From: Clonostachys chloroleuca
Taxonomy: Eukaryota > Ascomycota > Sordariomycetes > Hypocreales > Bionectriaceae
Direction of reading: 5' to 3'
DNA length: 64,000 nt
Assembly: GCA_037952775.1 (NCBI GenBank)
Contig: JBANAY010000003.1
Coordinates: 30,008,001-30,072,000, forward strand
Notes under the pieces: generated by a model
Told to the model about the DNA's origin: nothing
What the model saw: the letters and a program-made list of their open reading frames with translations, nothing else
Database searches by the model: none
Position numbers and translations under genes: made by a program
In this document: positions 1 to 12,475 of the stretch, piece after piece
Numbering within the stretch: the first letter of the stretch is position 1
Layout of the letters: each line of letters starts with the position of its first letter

Positions 1-1043
1 CGCAGGCGCATATGATGGTAAGATTGCTCTCCAAGCAGGACCAGAGTGCGATTTCCATCCCCTTTGCTATATCATCGATGAGTAAAAGATTCTTCGCTCC
101 GAGAGGGGGACAAGGGGTTCATACACGGCCGTTCAGTCAAAGGAACTTGTCCAAAAGACCATAGGGAGTAGAATCGAACGATAGCCACGGCAGATGCACT
201 GAAAAGAAGAACAACGTCAGTGTGAGCTTGGCTGATTAAGGTTGATTGGACTGGGAGGCTTACACGCCGCCTGCAGCGAAGACTCCCATCAAAATGTATT
301 TCATCTTAGACGCCATTTGTAGCCTGTTGAGCAAAGGCAAAGGTGCACACACGAGGGCAAGGTCGTTGAAAATATTGACTCCTGCAAACGCAAGCCGTAA
401 AGTCACCCGGTCAAGGCATTTCCCTTCTACAGAATCTTTCCAGTATTTATTGACCGGCCAGCACGTGAAGACAGACAAAAGCACACAGAACGGGCCATAT
501 ATCGCGAGGTAGATGAGCAGACCGAGGAACACGCGCCTTGCGATTGGCGTCGTAAAGACCCTCAGGCACTGCAGAGCGATCGACAATTTGACGAACATGT
601 GGCAGATGTTGTAGCAGGTCATGCTGGCGTAGGTGGCCAGCTGGAAGGGGGCGGCGAGGTCGGGATCGGCTGGTTGGTTTAGGCCATAACGGACCTCTTG
701 TTTTAATATTGTTAGCGTTGCCATTCTACATTCGAGTACGGGAGGAGGCTTGGAAGAGGACATACGCTCCATGGCCCCGACGAAGAACCCTATGGAGCTC
801 AGCTGATGAGCATCCGGTCAAGTGTTAGCTCTCAAATTCGGCACGACAACTGCCTTGGTGCGACTTGGAAACTCTTACACCAGAGAATACGATGAGAGCA
901 TCGTCAGTTCCAAAGTGCTTGATCAGCCATCCTCTTGTGAATACCCTCAAGCAGACAGTGACAACACCAAGAATGGTGAACGTGAACCCTACCCCAATCA
1001 GGGGGTAATTCTGAGGGGGGACATAGATGTTGCCGACATACAT
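1..1043 (-). CDS. Rhodopsin/PTH11-like integral membrane protein (partial)
   Basis: Fungal seven-helix membrane protein of the SAT4/PTH11-like rhodopsin-domain group, cut off by the left window edge. The start at 1043 opens MYVGNIYVPP, followed by a first hydrophobic helix and the HFGTDDALIVFSG segment typical of the family. Inferred exons are 1043-879, 802-766, 696-264, 198-125 (end uncertain) and 61 to the edge. The first three joins keep frame and give the continuous MEQVRYGLNQPADPD stretch. Later helices include NICHMFVKLSIALQCLRVF, FTCWPVNKYW and a proline-rich inner loop, PLPLLNRLQM. The last exon reads ALWSCLESNLTIICA, the conserved segment near the C-terminal helix. The donor between exons 4 and 5 is unclear: GTTCCT keeps frame while the better-looking GTATGA does not. 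Members are often called receptors, but this ligand and role are unknown. Confidence 0.75.
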
Positions 1044-2989
1044 TATGCCCTCGGGAGTTAAATTATTTCGGGACCGAGACCCATTGGAAAATGGATAGAG
1101 AAATCGTGTTGATCTCGAGGGGGGCCAAGTGGGGTTGTGGGTTGATATACCCCAAGCCAAGAAAATCTCTGATGATTTCTTCGAGGCCAAGGGGGTTATC
1201 TCAGCTCGGATGCGTCGAAACATTCCATCGCCTAGACCCGAATAGAAGGCCCCTGAATCCGAAGAGAAAATCTCGGTAGAGAAAATCACCAGACAAGCCG
1301 AGGGTTGGCCACCCATCTCCTGGGGATTTCATAGGCGGGCCTTCCACGGAGATCACTAGTCGGAACCCCTACCCCGGTCCCTGCTTCGAGCTGTTTGCTA
1401 CACAGGTAACAAAGCTGATCAATGCCTGTCGCGGCGACACTGGACGGAGGCTAGCACAAGCCATCACAAGGGTGGGTTTTTAGGCTTCCTGAAGGAGACA
1501 AGCGGAGGGCAAGAGGGGGTAACTGTTCGGCGCAAGGCCGTCAGTTGACGAGGTCTCACCATCAAAGATTGGTGAAATGGGATTACGGCAGTCTCACTAA
1601 CGAGCAACATGACAATGAACAAGCACAAGAGGATATGGATATTCCTCTCCGTCTATTATTGCAACTTCGGTCACCAATCGGAGAATACTATAACTTTAAC
1701 CGATATATACAACGTTGCGATCAGAGTGTGCCACTTTCTATGCCACCCACCTGATGGCCTTCCCTGTAACATAATAGAGGGTGCATCCAAGCAAGTGCTG
1801 ACGTTCAGGGCGCCGGAAAAGTGCCGCGGCCGTGGCCCTGGTCGTGCTCGCGTCGAGACCCGACCAGCCAGCGTCTTTGAAAATCACGCCTCCAAGATTC
1901 CTGAATTCCTCAGCGGACGTGATCCTTACGAGGCCAAGCGTGATGACACGGTTACTATTGGTCCACCGGATGTGTTATCTTGTTCGGCTCGATAGACTAG
2001 GCTCATGGGTTGGCGGTTTGTTTCATGCATAGCATTGCATTTCTTCAGCGCCGGGTTCCCCAGTCTCATGCCCTTTTTCGACGTGCACACGAGTCCACAG
2101 CACTAAAGATTGCGCCATCTTTGCCAGACGATCATACCAAGGTCAAGGTCGAGCCTAATAAATCGGCTGATGAAACCAAGCATGCATTCTGAGCGTACAA
2201 TCGGACAACCAACTCCTACAACTTGATTCATTCTGCTATATAAACATCAATTTGTATTTTCCTTGGAGCATACCTGTCTTGCTAGCATATAGCTGATGAT
2301 GCCAGCCTCACAAGGCAATTGTAGCGACATCAGTATGCTTATGCGCTGACCCTACTCATTATTTGTGGCTAATTTGCAAAGGATTCAGGGCATCATCATC
2401 TCGCTCACAGCTGTAGCCTGTGCTCCGTAGGTCGCAATAACTGTCAGGGACTCGGCTCAGCCGGATATCGCTTACCATGGCTACCGGTCCTGCCATTTGC
2501 TGTCATGTCCAAACCAGCCAAACTATCGATTCGAGCTGATGGAACCATCAGGTCCGCTTATTGCGGTCCGCCCAAAAAACATTCTGGGGCCGGCTTTTAG
2601 CTTGCGGGCTGGTATTCTTTCATCAATCAATACCTGTTAATGGGGCCATGCCCCAGGCTTCAGAGCGGCGAATCCGCTCAGCGGAATCCTCCGGCCCCAT
2701 CATGCCGTTCAATAATCTCTCTCCCCCAAAGCACTACAGGGATGGAGGTCCTTGGCAGGTGATCTTTTCTCAAGTGTCATGCCCGGGAACACAAAGCCAG
2801 GGGATCAACAACGTGCTATATGTACAGCCGGCAGCCACACGCTAGACAATCAAGGAGTCAGCGGGCTGCCACTGTTGCAGAGTGTTGTCCCTTCATAACG
2901 GAACCCTCTCCTGCGGATCATCCCACGGCAGCATATCAAGCAAGATCCCTTTTTCATGCAGTGAGACGCAAGAGCCTAAAATTGCAGTC
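1044..2989. other. Intergenic, 1.9 kb, no supported gene
   Basis: This is the divergent interval between the membrane protein start and the amidohydrolase. Only short unsupported open frames are present and no splice-linked conserved protein was recognised on either strand. A TATA-like string (CTATATAAAC) lies near 2235 but is not close to a start. Confidence 0.5.
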
Positions 2990-4165
2990 ATGAAGTCCAG
3001 CATTCTTACCGCCGCCATCTGCTCCATGGCGTCCGTGCTCGGAGCACACGCTCAGTCGAGAGTCGATACACACTCTCACTACCTCCCTGACTTCTATCAG
3101 CAAGCCCTCCGCGACGCTGGCCATCTTCCGGGCCCGGATGGCATGCCCGCAATTCCGGTTCGCCCTGTCCTTGTATGCAGATGGAAATCTGTACTAACTG
3201 GTTCTTAGGAATGGGACCCGGAGAGTCATCTTCAGTTCATGAAGAATCAATCCATCTCCAAGTCGTACCTGTCCATTTCTAGCCCTGGCGTGTACCTCAC
3301 TCCCCCGTCCAAGGCAGCGACGGCCAAGGCCATCAAGCTAGCCCGCCAGGTCAATGAATACGGGTCCAAACTCAAGGCCAAGTATCCAGACCAGTTCGGC
3401 TTCTTCGCATCCTTGCCCCTCCCTGATGTCAAGGCATCCCTTGAGGAGATCAAGTACTGCTTCAACAAGCTGAACCCCAAGCCGGATGGGATCGTGGTCA
3501 TGTCCAACTACTATGGCCTGTACCTCGGCGACCCCGAGCTCGACCCCGTCTATGAAGCCCTCAACAAGCTTGGCGTGACAATCTTTGAGCACCCGACCAC
3601 GCCTTGCACCGTGCACAACCACAAGCAGTACACGATTGACGACAAAAAGGATCCTAAGATTACGCAAAAGGAGTGGCAGGCCCTCAACCGTCCCATTGCC
3701 GATCGTATGGTCACCGCACCTCTGCTTGACTTTCCCTTCGACACAGCTCGCACTGTCGCCGACCTTTTCCTCTCCGGTGTGCCCGCCCGGTTCAGCAACA
3801 TCCGTTGGATCATCCCTCACGCGGGAGGCGGCCTTATCCCGACACTAGACCGTCTCCTCCTCTACCCCATCCTGTACCCTGGAGGTGCGACTCTGACCGC
3901 CGATACCCTCAAGGAGGCTTTGTCCACTCAGTTCTACTTTGATCTCGCTGGGCCGTGGCCCGTGAACTATTCAATCCCACCACTTCTCCGATGGGTGAAC
4001 TACACAAACATCCTCTCTGGCTCAGATGTGCCTTTCACTTCATGGGCTGCCGGTGCCGCCGGTATCACCCAATTCGAGAGTGTTATTGGACAGGTATTCG
4101 ATGATCAAGCCAAGGTCCAAGCCATCCGATCTGAGAATGCCCTGGGATTACTCAGTAAGAAGTAA
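2990..4165 (+). CDS. Secreted amidohydrolase-2 family metal-dependent hydrolase/decarboxylase
   Basis: Belongs to the amidohydrolase-related family that includes ACMSD-like and gamma-resorcylate decarboxylase-like enzymes. Residues 1-22 form a likely signal peptide ending AHA-Q. The mature start carries the metal-binding pair H28-x-H30 in VDTHSHYLP. Further family marks are a mid-protein His (FEHPTTPC), WIIPHAGGG and a late Asp in GSDVPFTSW. One intron is present. The best model removes 3158-3208 (donor GTTCGC, branch ACTAAC), which restores MPAIP-EWDPESH and gives 374 residues. A better-consensus donor at 3173 would leave a 36-nt intron, unusually short. The gene lies on the same strand as the aconitase paralogue, 715 bp upstream of it. 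Substrate is not evident; a ring-cleavage or resorcylate-type acid is a family-based guess. Export from the cytosol is unusual for these decarboxylases. Confidence 0.85.
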
Positions 4166-4880
4166 TTATTAGACTCCTCAAGTAGGATTCTGGATTGACG
4201 CTTTAAATTGCCATATACGCTGCAGTTTGGAGATCATGATAGACTAATGAAGAATCCGGGCATGCTGATGATGGAATGATTGCGAGAAGGTTGGCGCTCT
4301 ATATTTGTATATAGCCAGTTCTAATTGACCATCAATAGAGACGGATGTTGTATAGCCTTCTGGTCCTGAACCAACCGCTGACCCTGGAGACTTTCCCCGT
4401 ATCGACGGACAAAATGATCAGTGGTCAGTTGCAACATAATTCAAGAATTTGTGAAGAACTGTGATTATATAGTTGAAATACGACCGTGAATTTCGTGACT
4501 GGAGGGGATTATTCTATCTAGCGTATCGAACCAACTACTGGTCATTGCCGCGAACGGACCAAAGGATTCATTTGTCCCAGTACACTCCCGTTGCTTATCG
4601 TGTTAAATTTTTCATTTCCAAGCCAGGAGTAAGCATGCCGCAGGGTGTCGACTAAGTTGTTGTGTGGGGACTCTCATCCCAAGGTTGGCTCAGGAGAACG
4701 TTTACCGAGGTAGAGTCAACCGATTCTGACCTCGGAAAATATGCAATGCAAGGAACTAGTCTAGAAGCCGAACACTGGTTCAAAAAGAAAATATACCATG
4801 GCAATAAATGAAAGTTTCGTGCCAATCGTAGGAATAGTCCCTAAATTTTGCGGAAATACAGCAGCTGAGAAGGGTTGAGC
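4166..4880. other. Intergenic between amidohydrolase and aconitase
   Basis: No coding signal was seen. This interval holds the amidohydrolase terminator and the aconitase promoter, with A/T-rich stretches around 4790-4860 just before the aconitase start. Confidence 0.5.
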
Positions 4881-7463
4881 ATGATGAACCGTTCGAAGCT
4901 TGGTCAGGCTTTGAGCCGTCGCCAGAGTCTATGTCTCCAGTCCCAATACGCACAATTGAGAAAGCTCAGTACTGTCAGTGGGAGCACTCCTGGCAAAGCG
5001 CCTCTTAGCAGGTTTGAACCAGACCAGTCTATCGATTATGGCGATTTTATTAGAAAGGTCGAGCTGGGTCGCAGATTGTGAGTTCCTGCGGCGCGCTCTC
5101 CATAAAGATTGTCATACGCAGAGATCACTTACACAATCATCAAGCAATAACCGACCCCTAACGTATACCGAGAAGATTTTGGTCGCCCATATGGACAACA
5201 TAGAGGAGGAAATCTTGCAGCGTGGAAAATCTCTCCTGAAGCTCCGCCCCAGACGAGTGGCTTGCCAGGATGCAACTGCTCAAATGGCCATCATTCAGTT
5301 CATGTCTGCCGGTCTGAGCTCAACGGCAGCCCCGACAAGCGTCCACTGTGATCATTTGATTGTGGGAAAGAAGGGCCAGGATGTCGATCTACCTAATGCC
5401 CTGAACGTGCACAAGGAAGTCTTCGACTTTTTGTCAAGTGCTTGTAAACGGTTCAACATTGGCTTCTGGAAGGCTGGCGCTGGTATCATACATCAGAGCA
5501 TTCTGGAGAACTATGCCTTCCCTGGAGGCTTGATGATTGGCGCAGATTCTCATACCCCTAACGCCGGTGGCCTGGGAATGATGGCTATCGGTGTAGGCGG
5601 AGCAGATGCAGTGGATGTTATGGCAGGTCTCCCGTTCGAACTGAAGGCACCTAGAGTTATCGGAGTCCGACTGACCGGCCGGCTTCCAGAATGGACGGCC
5701 CCCAAAGGTAAATCAGGCTCCCTTCAATTCATTGAACATAAAAAATTAATGTCTTCATAGATGTGATCAACCAGCTAGTTTCCATCCTCACAGTCAAAGG
5801 TGGAACGGGAAACATTATTGAGTTCTTCGGCCCTGGGACCAAGTCTCTGTCAGCGACGGGAATGTGCACAATCACGAACATGGGCGCCGAGACTGGGGCA
5901 ACTACTTCCATCTTCCCATACTCGGATGCGATGAATTCATATCTCAAGGCTACTCACCGACATGAAATTGCAGCCGCCGCAGATTTCGCGGCAAATGAGC
6001 TCAAAGCAGATGAAGGAGCCGAGTACGACCAGGTCATTGAGATAGACCTATCAACTCTTGAGCCACATATCAACGGGCCTTTTACACCGGACCTCTCTAC
6101 CCCCATCTCCAAGTTTGGCGATGTGTCAGCGCAAGAATCTTGGCCTCCAAAGCTGACTGCTGGGTTCATAGGGTCCTGCACAAACTCATCGTTCCAGGAC
6201 ATGACACGGGCCGCAGACTTGGCCAAGCAAGCACTCACAGCTGGGCTTAAGCCCAAAATGGCTCTTTTCGTCTCCCCGGGATCGGAGCAGACTAGAGAAA
6301 CCCTTCGAGCGAGCGGAGCGTTAGCGGTGTTCGAAGAGCTAGGCAGCACGATTCTCCCAAATGCGTGCGGGCCCTGCTGTGGATCGTTTGACCGCGAGGA
6401 AATGGAGAAGGCGAGTAAGACGCTCATCAGATCTGGATCAGAGGCTAACAAAGATGCTGGACAGGGTACACGGAACTCAATCATCACCACGTACAACAGA
6501 AACTTCACTGGCCGCCTGGACGGCAACCCTGCGACATACAATTTCCTCTCCTCACCTGAAATGGTCATGGCCAAAATTTTCTCGGACAATCTTGGATTCA
6601 ACCCAATAAAAGACTCAATCAAGAAAGACGATGGCTCAGAGTTCCGCTTCTCACCTCCTAAGGGTGAGTCTCTACCCGTAGGTGGGTATGCCAACACAGA
6701 TTATGTCTTCACCAAACCACCTTCAAATCCAAGCGAACGGGACAATATTCAAGTGAAGATACCTGAATCTTCCGACAGGTTACAGCGACTTTCCCCATTT
6801 CCACCAGGACGAAAGGACGATATTGAAAACTGTGTAATTCTGATCAAAACAAAGGGTAAATGTACGACCGACCACATCACACCTGCAGGACCTTGGTTCC
6901 GTTTCCGTGGTCACTTAGATAACATCTCCAATAACACACTCATCGGTGCCGTCAACGCTGAGAATGATCAGACTAATTCGGTCACGAACTGGATCACTGG
7001 CCAAGAGGGCGATACCCCTGGCACGGCGAGGGCTTATAAAAACCTCGGCCAGCCGTGGGTTGTCATCGGAGACTACAACTACGGAGAGGGATCCTCGCGT
7101 GAGCACGCTGCTCTCCAGCCACGTTACCTAGGTTGTCTTGCCATCATCGCTCGGAGTTTCGCTCGGATTCATGAGACGAATCTGAAAAAGCAGGGTGTTT
7201 TGGCCCTCACATTCGCCAACGAGGAAGACTATGATCGTGTTCACTCGTCCGATCGTATCAGCATCCTCGGAATTAGCGAGATTGCTCCCGGCAAGAGCCT
7301 CACTCTGCAGTGCACTCCCACCGTAGGGAGCAGGCTTCCATGGACGGCCAAACTCAACCACTCTATGACCTCCGAGCAGGTTGAGTACTTTAAAGCTGGA
7401 AGTGCTTTGAACTTGATGGCAAATAGAAAAAGCGAATCGGACGCGGCGGCTTCACTACTTTAG
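4881..7463 (+). CDS. Aconitate hydratase paralogue, mitochondrial
   Basis: Aconitase-family [4Fe-4S] hydratase of 820 residues. Exons are 4881-5077, 5145-5707 and 5761-7463; both joins keep frame and rebuild [11 protein letters not shown]. The N-terminus is Arg/Ser-rich and acid-free ([14 protein letters not shown]), as in a mitochondrial presequence. Cluster ligands are visible as C393 ([10 protein letters not shown]) and C456/C459 ([11 protein letters not shown]). The C-terminal swivel domain has [16 protein letters not shown] and the catalytic-region string [16 protein letters not shown]. The triplet after the second cluster Cys pair reads CGS, where the classic enzyme has IGQ, so this is probably the second fungal aconitase clade (Aco2/AcoB-like), not the TCA-cycle enzyme. 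Yeast Aco2 acts in lysine synthesis; whether this one does is inference. An unlinked metabolic role with the neighbouring amidohydrolase cannot be excluded. Confidence 0.92.
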
Positions 7464-7935
7464 ATATTCCAATGATCATTCATTTATAAATAAACATATC
7501 ATGCACAAAAACCCACTATATAGCTAGCTAATCAGCATTTCATCTTCCTTTGATGGCAAATAAGTTATATTAGATCGGCGGTTTGGATTCAGGCCTCGAT
7601 TACCCACTCATTAGGAGCGCCTCGTTGCTTCTTCCTCTTCTCTCTTCCGCACAGGGATATTAATGAGCTTGGCACACAGGTCATAGAAATCGATATCGTC
7701 CATGTTTGTTTCAGAAATTAAGTACTTCCATTCATCCCATTGAGAGACTGATAGCTCGCTTTCTATTTGCTGAATATACAACACTAAAGGGTCCGGCCCA
7801 ACACAAGATCAACACGGGAGGAGTGACGCCCACTCCAAACGTCAACAATACCATCCAACATAATCCTCTCCCTATATACACTGCAGAGGTACAGCTAGTA
7901 CATCAGAAGCCCAGCCCAGCGAAAGCTTCACAACT
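7464..7935. other. Convergent intergenic interval
   Basis: Space between the aconitase stop and the Cip1-like stop. No coding signal; A/T-rich stretches near 7480-7520 are consistent with 3' processing of the aconitase transcript. Confidence 0.5.
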
Positions 7936-9114
7936 CTACTTGTAGTGGTTTCTTCGCTTCTTATTCTTGGAGCATTTTCTGTTATCGACAGTTAGTCATT
8001 ATTCTTTCAGTAACAATGACAACGATTTTCTTGCTGAAAGTTTATGCTTACCTCGTAGGAGTAGAAGAAGCTGAAGTGGAAGTAGATGTGGTTGAGTCAG
8101 GTACAGTAGAGCTCGATGTAGCCGTAGAACTCAACACAGCAGACTGAGACACACTGGTAGATGGCTCGGACGTCTCCACAGACGTGGTAGGAATAGTCTC
8201 TGAGGCCTTGGATGTGGTGGTCACTCCAACAGGAGTGCTAGCAGCCTTGGTGCTTGTCGCCAGGGTCGTCTTGGGAGCCTCGCTAACAGATGTAGTGGTC
8301 TGGCCACTGTTATCAGTAGCACCGCATCCTACGCGGCTGGAGCCAATCGAAATGTCATCATACCAAAACGTGTTGATGTCGCCGCTGTAAGACTCCCAGC
8401 CAAAGTAGATACCGGTGATGGCTGGCTTGTAACCGGCGCTCTCCCACTGGTCAGCATTAGAGTTGTTGGCATTTGGCCCGGCTTGAAGTCCAGCGATGCT
8501 TTCGCTATTGAGCCATGTCTCTATTGTGCCGTCTGTTCCGAGATGGTATTCGAGACATTGGAAACCATCGGTAGGAAGAGCCTTGGAAGCTGCGATTCCC
8601 TGGGGGGATAGGGCTGGAAGGGTGGCATCATCCGTCTCCCGGTTGAACATGAGTATTTCACTCTGGCCACCGATGCGAAGATGCTTGTTGGCTCCCAGAC
8701 CAGAGTCAGTCATAGTAATGAAAGATACGTGGCTAGCGGTCAAGGCAGTAGATGCCTTCCTATAGATGGACAGTAGATAGTCAGTATATCATTCAGTAGT
8801 CTCACGTTAAGGAATTCAAATAAAAAGAAGACATACACCCATGCCCTAACGTAAATATCACCACCAGTTGGAACGGACGTGGTTCCGAAGAAGATGTGTC
8901 CGCAGAAACCTCCCGAGCCACCAACAACCTTCATAGACGAGCTGCCGCTGTGGGCAACAGTGTTGTCGAGAGTGACACTGCCACCTTGGTTGCAGTCTGG
9001 TGCATATATCGGCCATTTCGTCTCATCCCAGCCACTTTCAAAGTCGTCGGATACTTGAGCATTAGCGAAACCAGCGAGAGCCACCAGGGCCAGAAAAGTG
9101 GGTTGGTAAAACAT
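7936..9114 (-). CDS. cip1: Cip1-like secreted lignocellulose-associated protein, no CBM1
   Basis: Secreted homologue of Trichoderma reesei Cip1, a protein co-induced with cellulases and structurally related to polysaccharide lyases. The signal peptide ends FANA-Q. The core begins VSDDFESGWDETKWPI and continues with HSGSSSMKVVGGSGGFCGH, KHLRIGGQSEIL, FQCLEYHLGTDGTIETWLN and YSGDINTFWYDDISIGS, all close to the family. Exons are 9114-8837, 8759-8052 and 7978-7936, total 342 residues. The first join (RAWV-KAS) agrees with the T. reesei protein. After the core comes a Ser/Thr/Pro-rich linker of about 80 residues, likely O-glycosylated. In T. reesei this leads to a CBM1, but here it ends in a basic tail, CSKNKKRRNHYK, if the last intron is spliced, or stops at 8048 if not. 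No CBM1 cysteines are present. Confidence 0.9.
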
Positions 9115-10672
9115 CTTGATCCAGCAGGATGAATGAAAAGAATGATTGTTGAAGGAATGGATGAGGACTAGCGAACATAGTTTCTTTGCAGCTCCTGGGC
9201 CAGCATGTCTTTTAAATAAATTATCCTATTGAAATGAATGAGGTCTTTCTATTTCCTAAAGTGACGCCGCCATTTCGGAGCACCAATTCCTTGCTCTTTC
9301 GGGAAATATGTGCACATATCTCAAACTCGCTTGGCCTCTCCCTCCGGCCAGACGGATAGAACGGCAAACCCCATGGATAATCAGAAGATCAATCTTCATA
9401 CTCTTCACTCACTCTTTGATTTCTCATTAAGTATTTCCTATTGAAAAGTCAAATCCTAAGACCGCGCCATATTTTCCGCCCACCATTCTTCCATCATTAT
9501 CATCACAATAATGCATATACTGATCAAGCACTCTGTTGACTAATTGCCTTCAAGAGTACGCACAGTGAGGAAAGATCCAGATGTGTCGGCTAGCCGGCGT
9601 GTCAAGCGCCATCATCTTGTTTCAGGTTGGAGACAGGTGCTTCTGAGATTGCAAGGAGACCTCACCCCAGCTTAAAACCTGAAACCATTGAAGCGGTCCG
9701 CAACTCCGTTTCATCAACCAATTGCTGCGCAGAAAAACTGTCTGCTCAATCAATAACTACAATGTTGGTTCTGATTCAAAGACCTCGATTTAAATTGATT
9801 TGCAATCACAAATGAAAGAGAAGACAAGAGCTTATCTTGCAGGGCCTTTTGCATTTCCCTCCCTTCAATGCCCCCCTGCACCTTGGTATCTCCGACCTGA
9901 GGGCTCGTGCTTCTAAGCTTTGATAAGGCCCATACGAGGGCAATACTCCAAATTTATTGACGGCGTACTGATACAGGTGTCGCAGATCGCAGCAGCAAGT
10001 CTACGATTGAGGCTCCTATGCGTTCAGCTTTTGCGTAGTTACATCAAAGTAGAGATCTAATAGAAGTTCTATCACGGTTGTGCAATTTCGGAATTCGGCA
10101 AATTTGTCTGGTCGAGCACTACTACCCAGTATTCCTCTCGGCTCAGTGGGGGAAACCGGATAGCAGCCCATTGCAAACACTCTTCTTCCCGCTGGTGTAC
10201 ACTTCTCCGAGAATCAAGGATTAATATGTTGGTTCATCCAAAAGTCAAAACTTTGAAAGTAAATGATTCTTACTACAGCTAGTCAACAAATATTTATTTC
10301 CTATGCCCTTAATTACCTGTGAATCTACAACATTGCTCATCTTAACAATACATAAATCGGCTGACCCGGAATGTCGCGGCTGGACCATATCCATCCTCAG
10401 GGTGTATAGAAACGACTAAGCTACCAAGACAAGCTATCTAAAGTATGAGTATCTTTATTATTAATATGTTGCAAATATACCGATTCCGATGACAGTTGGG
10501 TAGGCCATCAGAGATGTCACTACGCGGAGTTGAATATCCGAACCCCTCCTCGGAATGTAACCAATTTTCTACGTCATGATAAATTTCGATCCATTCTCTC
10601 CAAGAACAAAATTTGCTTGCCTTCCATTATTTTAAAAGCCTGCCAAGACAGACCACCAAGGCTAAATTCATC
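9115..10672. other. Divergent promoter interval, Cip1-like / P450
   Basis: No supported gene. It carries the promoters of both flanking genes. A/T-rich blocks occur near 9210-9240 and 10260-10330. Confidence 0.5.
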
Positions 10673-12475
10673 ATGAAGTTATCGGACAGCCCAGTTCCGG
10701 AAGTGTTGACAACGCATCTTTGGGTGCTGGTTTGTCTCTCAGCAGTGCTCTGTCTGTGCATTAAAAACAAATTTCACCATGGCCTTCACAAGTATCCTGG
10801 ACCTTTTCTTGCGTCGTTTACAGACTGGTGGAGATTCTGGGATGTCTACCGGCGAAGGCCAGAGATGACACATTTGAGGTTGCATAGGAAGCATGGTGAT
10901 GTTGTCCGACTAGGACCCAACTACTTATCCTTCGCCAATCCAGACGCCTTGAAGGCAATATATGGCCTGAATAAAGGCTTCATCAAAGTATTCCTTCCTC
11001 TCAACTAAAACTCCCTAGTTGAAAACCCACGCTTACAATTCCGCATCAGTCCGACTTCTACCGGGTACAGCAGCCCATCGCACAAGGCCACCCCCAACCA
11101 TCACTTTTCAGCACCACGGATAACACCTTTCACGCTCAATTCAGGAGATGTGTCAACTCTGCATTTTCAATGACCGCCCTTGTACAGTACGAGCCTGCTG
11201 TCGACAACACGACAAAGCTGTTTCTAGATCAGACGGAGAAACTATTCGCGGCCAGAGATGTGCCTTGTGATTTCACAGAGTGGTTACAGTTTTACGCGTT
11301 CGATGTAATAGGAGAGATTACATACGGCAAACGGCATGGGTTCGTGGCCCAGAATGAGGATGTCGATGGCATCGTCGATTATCTAGGCAAGCTGTTCTTG
11401 TACGTCGCTCCGGTAAGTTATCTCCCTCTACACTTTCTAATCCGCAGCTGAACCCTAAACTTGGAAATAGGTGGGCCAAATCCCGTTTTTGGACAAGTTA
11501 CTTCTTAAGAATCCCATTTATCTCTTTCTCTCTAATCTCAAGATTATTGACTCGACGTTTCCTGTTGCCCGATTTGCAGTAGCTCGAATGAGGGAGCGCC
11601 TTGACGGTACCAGCTCGCAACTCTCGCCAAAGCCAGTAGCAGGAACCCAACGAATGGACCTTCTGTCCAAATTCATTGCCGCGAAGGAAGCTCGACCAGA
11701 GTTCATGACAGACAGGCTTGTTCAAACGATGGCAGTCAGCATGGCTTTTGCTGGTAGTGAAACTACAGCAATTACCCTTTCGGCAGTGTTTTACTACCTC
11801 CTTCGCAATCCTTCGGCCCTGCAGCGACTTAGAGATGAGCTCGATGAGTTTACCCGGCGTGGGGTCTTTTTGGATACCACGACAGGTCTGGTGACATGGG
11901 CGGAGGCGCAGCAGCTCACATACCTCGATGCTTGTATCAAGGAAGCATTCAGAATGCATCCAGCTCCTGGACTGCCCATGGAGCGCATCGCTCCAGAACC
12001 CGGTGTTGAAATCGCTGGGCATTACGTCAAGGGCGGGACCATCGTCGGATGTTCTGCATGGGTCATCCATCGCCGCCCCGAGATCTTCGGCGAGGATGTA
12101 GATGACTATCGCCCGGAGAGGTGGTTGGTGGAGGAAGGATTGGAGGATGAGGAGAGGGCCAGAATGGAGGAGAAGATCAAGAAGATGAATGCAAACATGG
12201 TACAGTTCGGTATGGGAAGTCGAACATGCATTGGCAAGAATATCAGTTTGCTCGAAGTGTACAAGCTTGTTCCAAGCCTGCTACGCAGGTTTGACGTAAG
12301 TTTTTCTACCCTTTCTAAAACTCCATGGCACCCTGAGTGAATCCGAGATAAGCTAACAATCTACATCCAGATCCGCTTTGAGGATCCCAAAGATGAGTGG
12401 CATCTGACTAACGCTTGGTTCGTCAAACAAAGCAATTTCTTTGTCAGATTTTCGAGCAGGATAGATAAGATGTAG
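10673..12475 (+). CDS. Cytochrome P450 monooxygenase
   Basis: Microsomal class-II P450 of 535 residues, similar in layout to the pisatin-demethylase type of fungal P450s. Four exons (10673-10987, 11050-11412, 11471-12295, 12371-12475) all join in phase 0. An N-terminal anchor (LWVLVCLSAVLCLCI) is followed by the proline hinge KYPGPFL. Diagnostic motifs are the I-helix oxygen motif AFAGSETTAI, the K-helix ExxR (KEAFRMHP), the PERF-type DDYRPERWL, and the haem loop FGMGSRTCIGKN with C479 as thiolate ligand. The gene is intact. It stands alone between a secretome gene and a histidine kinase, with no synthase nearby, so its substrate cannot be inferred from context. Confidence 0.95.

Noticed and set aside
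1900..1990. Minus-strand GGPIVTVSSRLAS resembling a short-chain dehydrogenase motif
   Set aside because: Followed at once by a stop and no Rossmann or YxxxK motif nearby; likely chance.
5954..6697. 247-codon open frame antisense to the aconitase
   Set aside because: Shadow of a well-supported gene; no family features.
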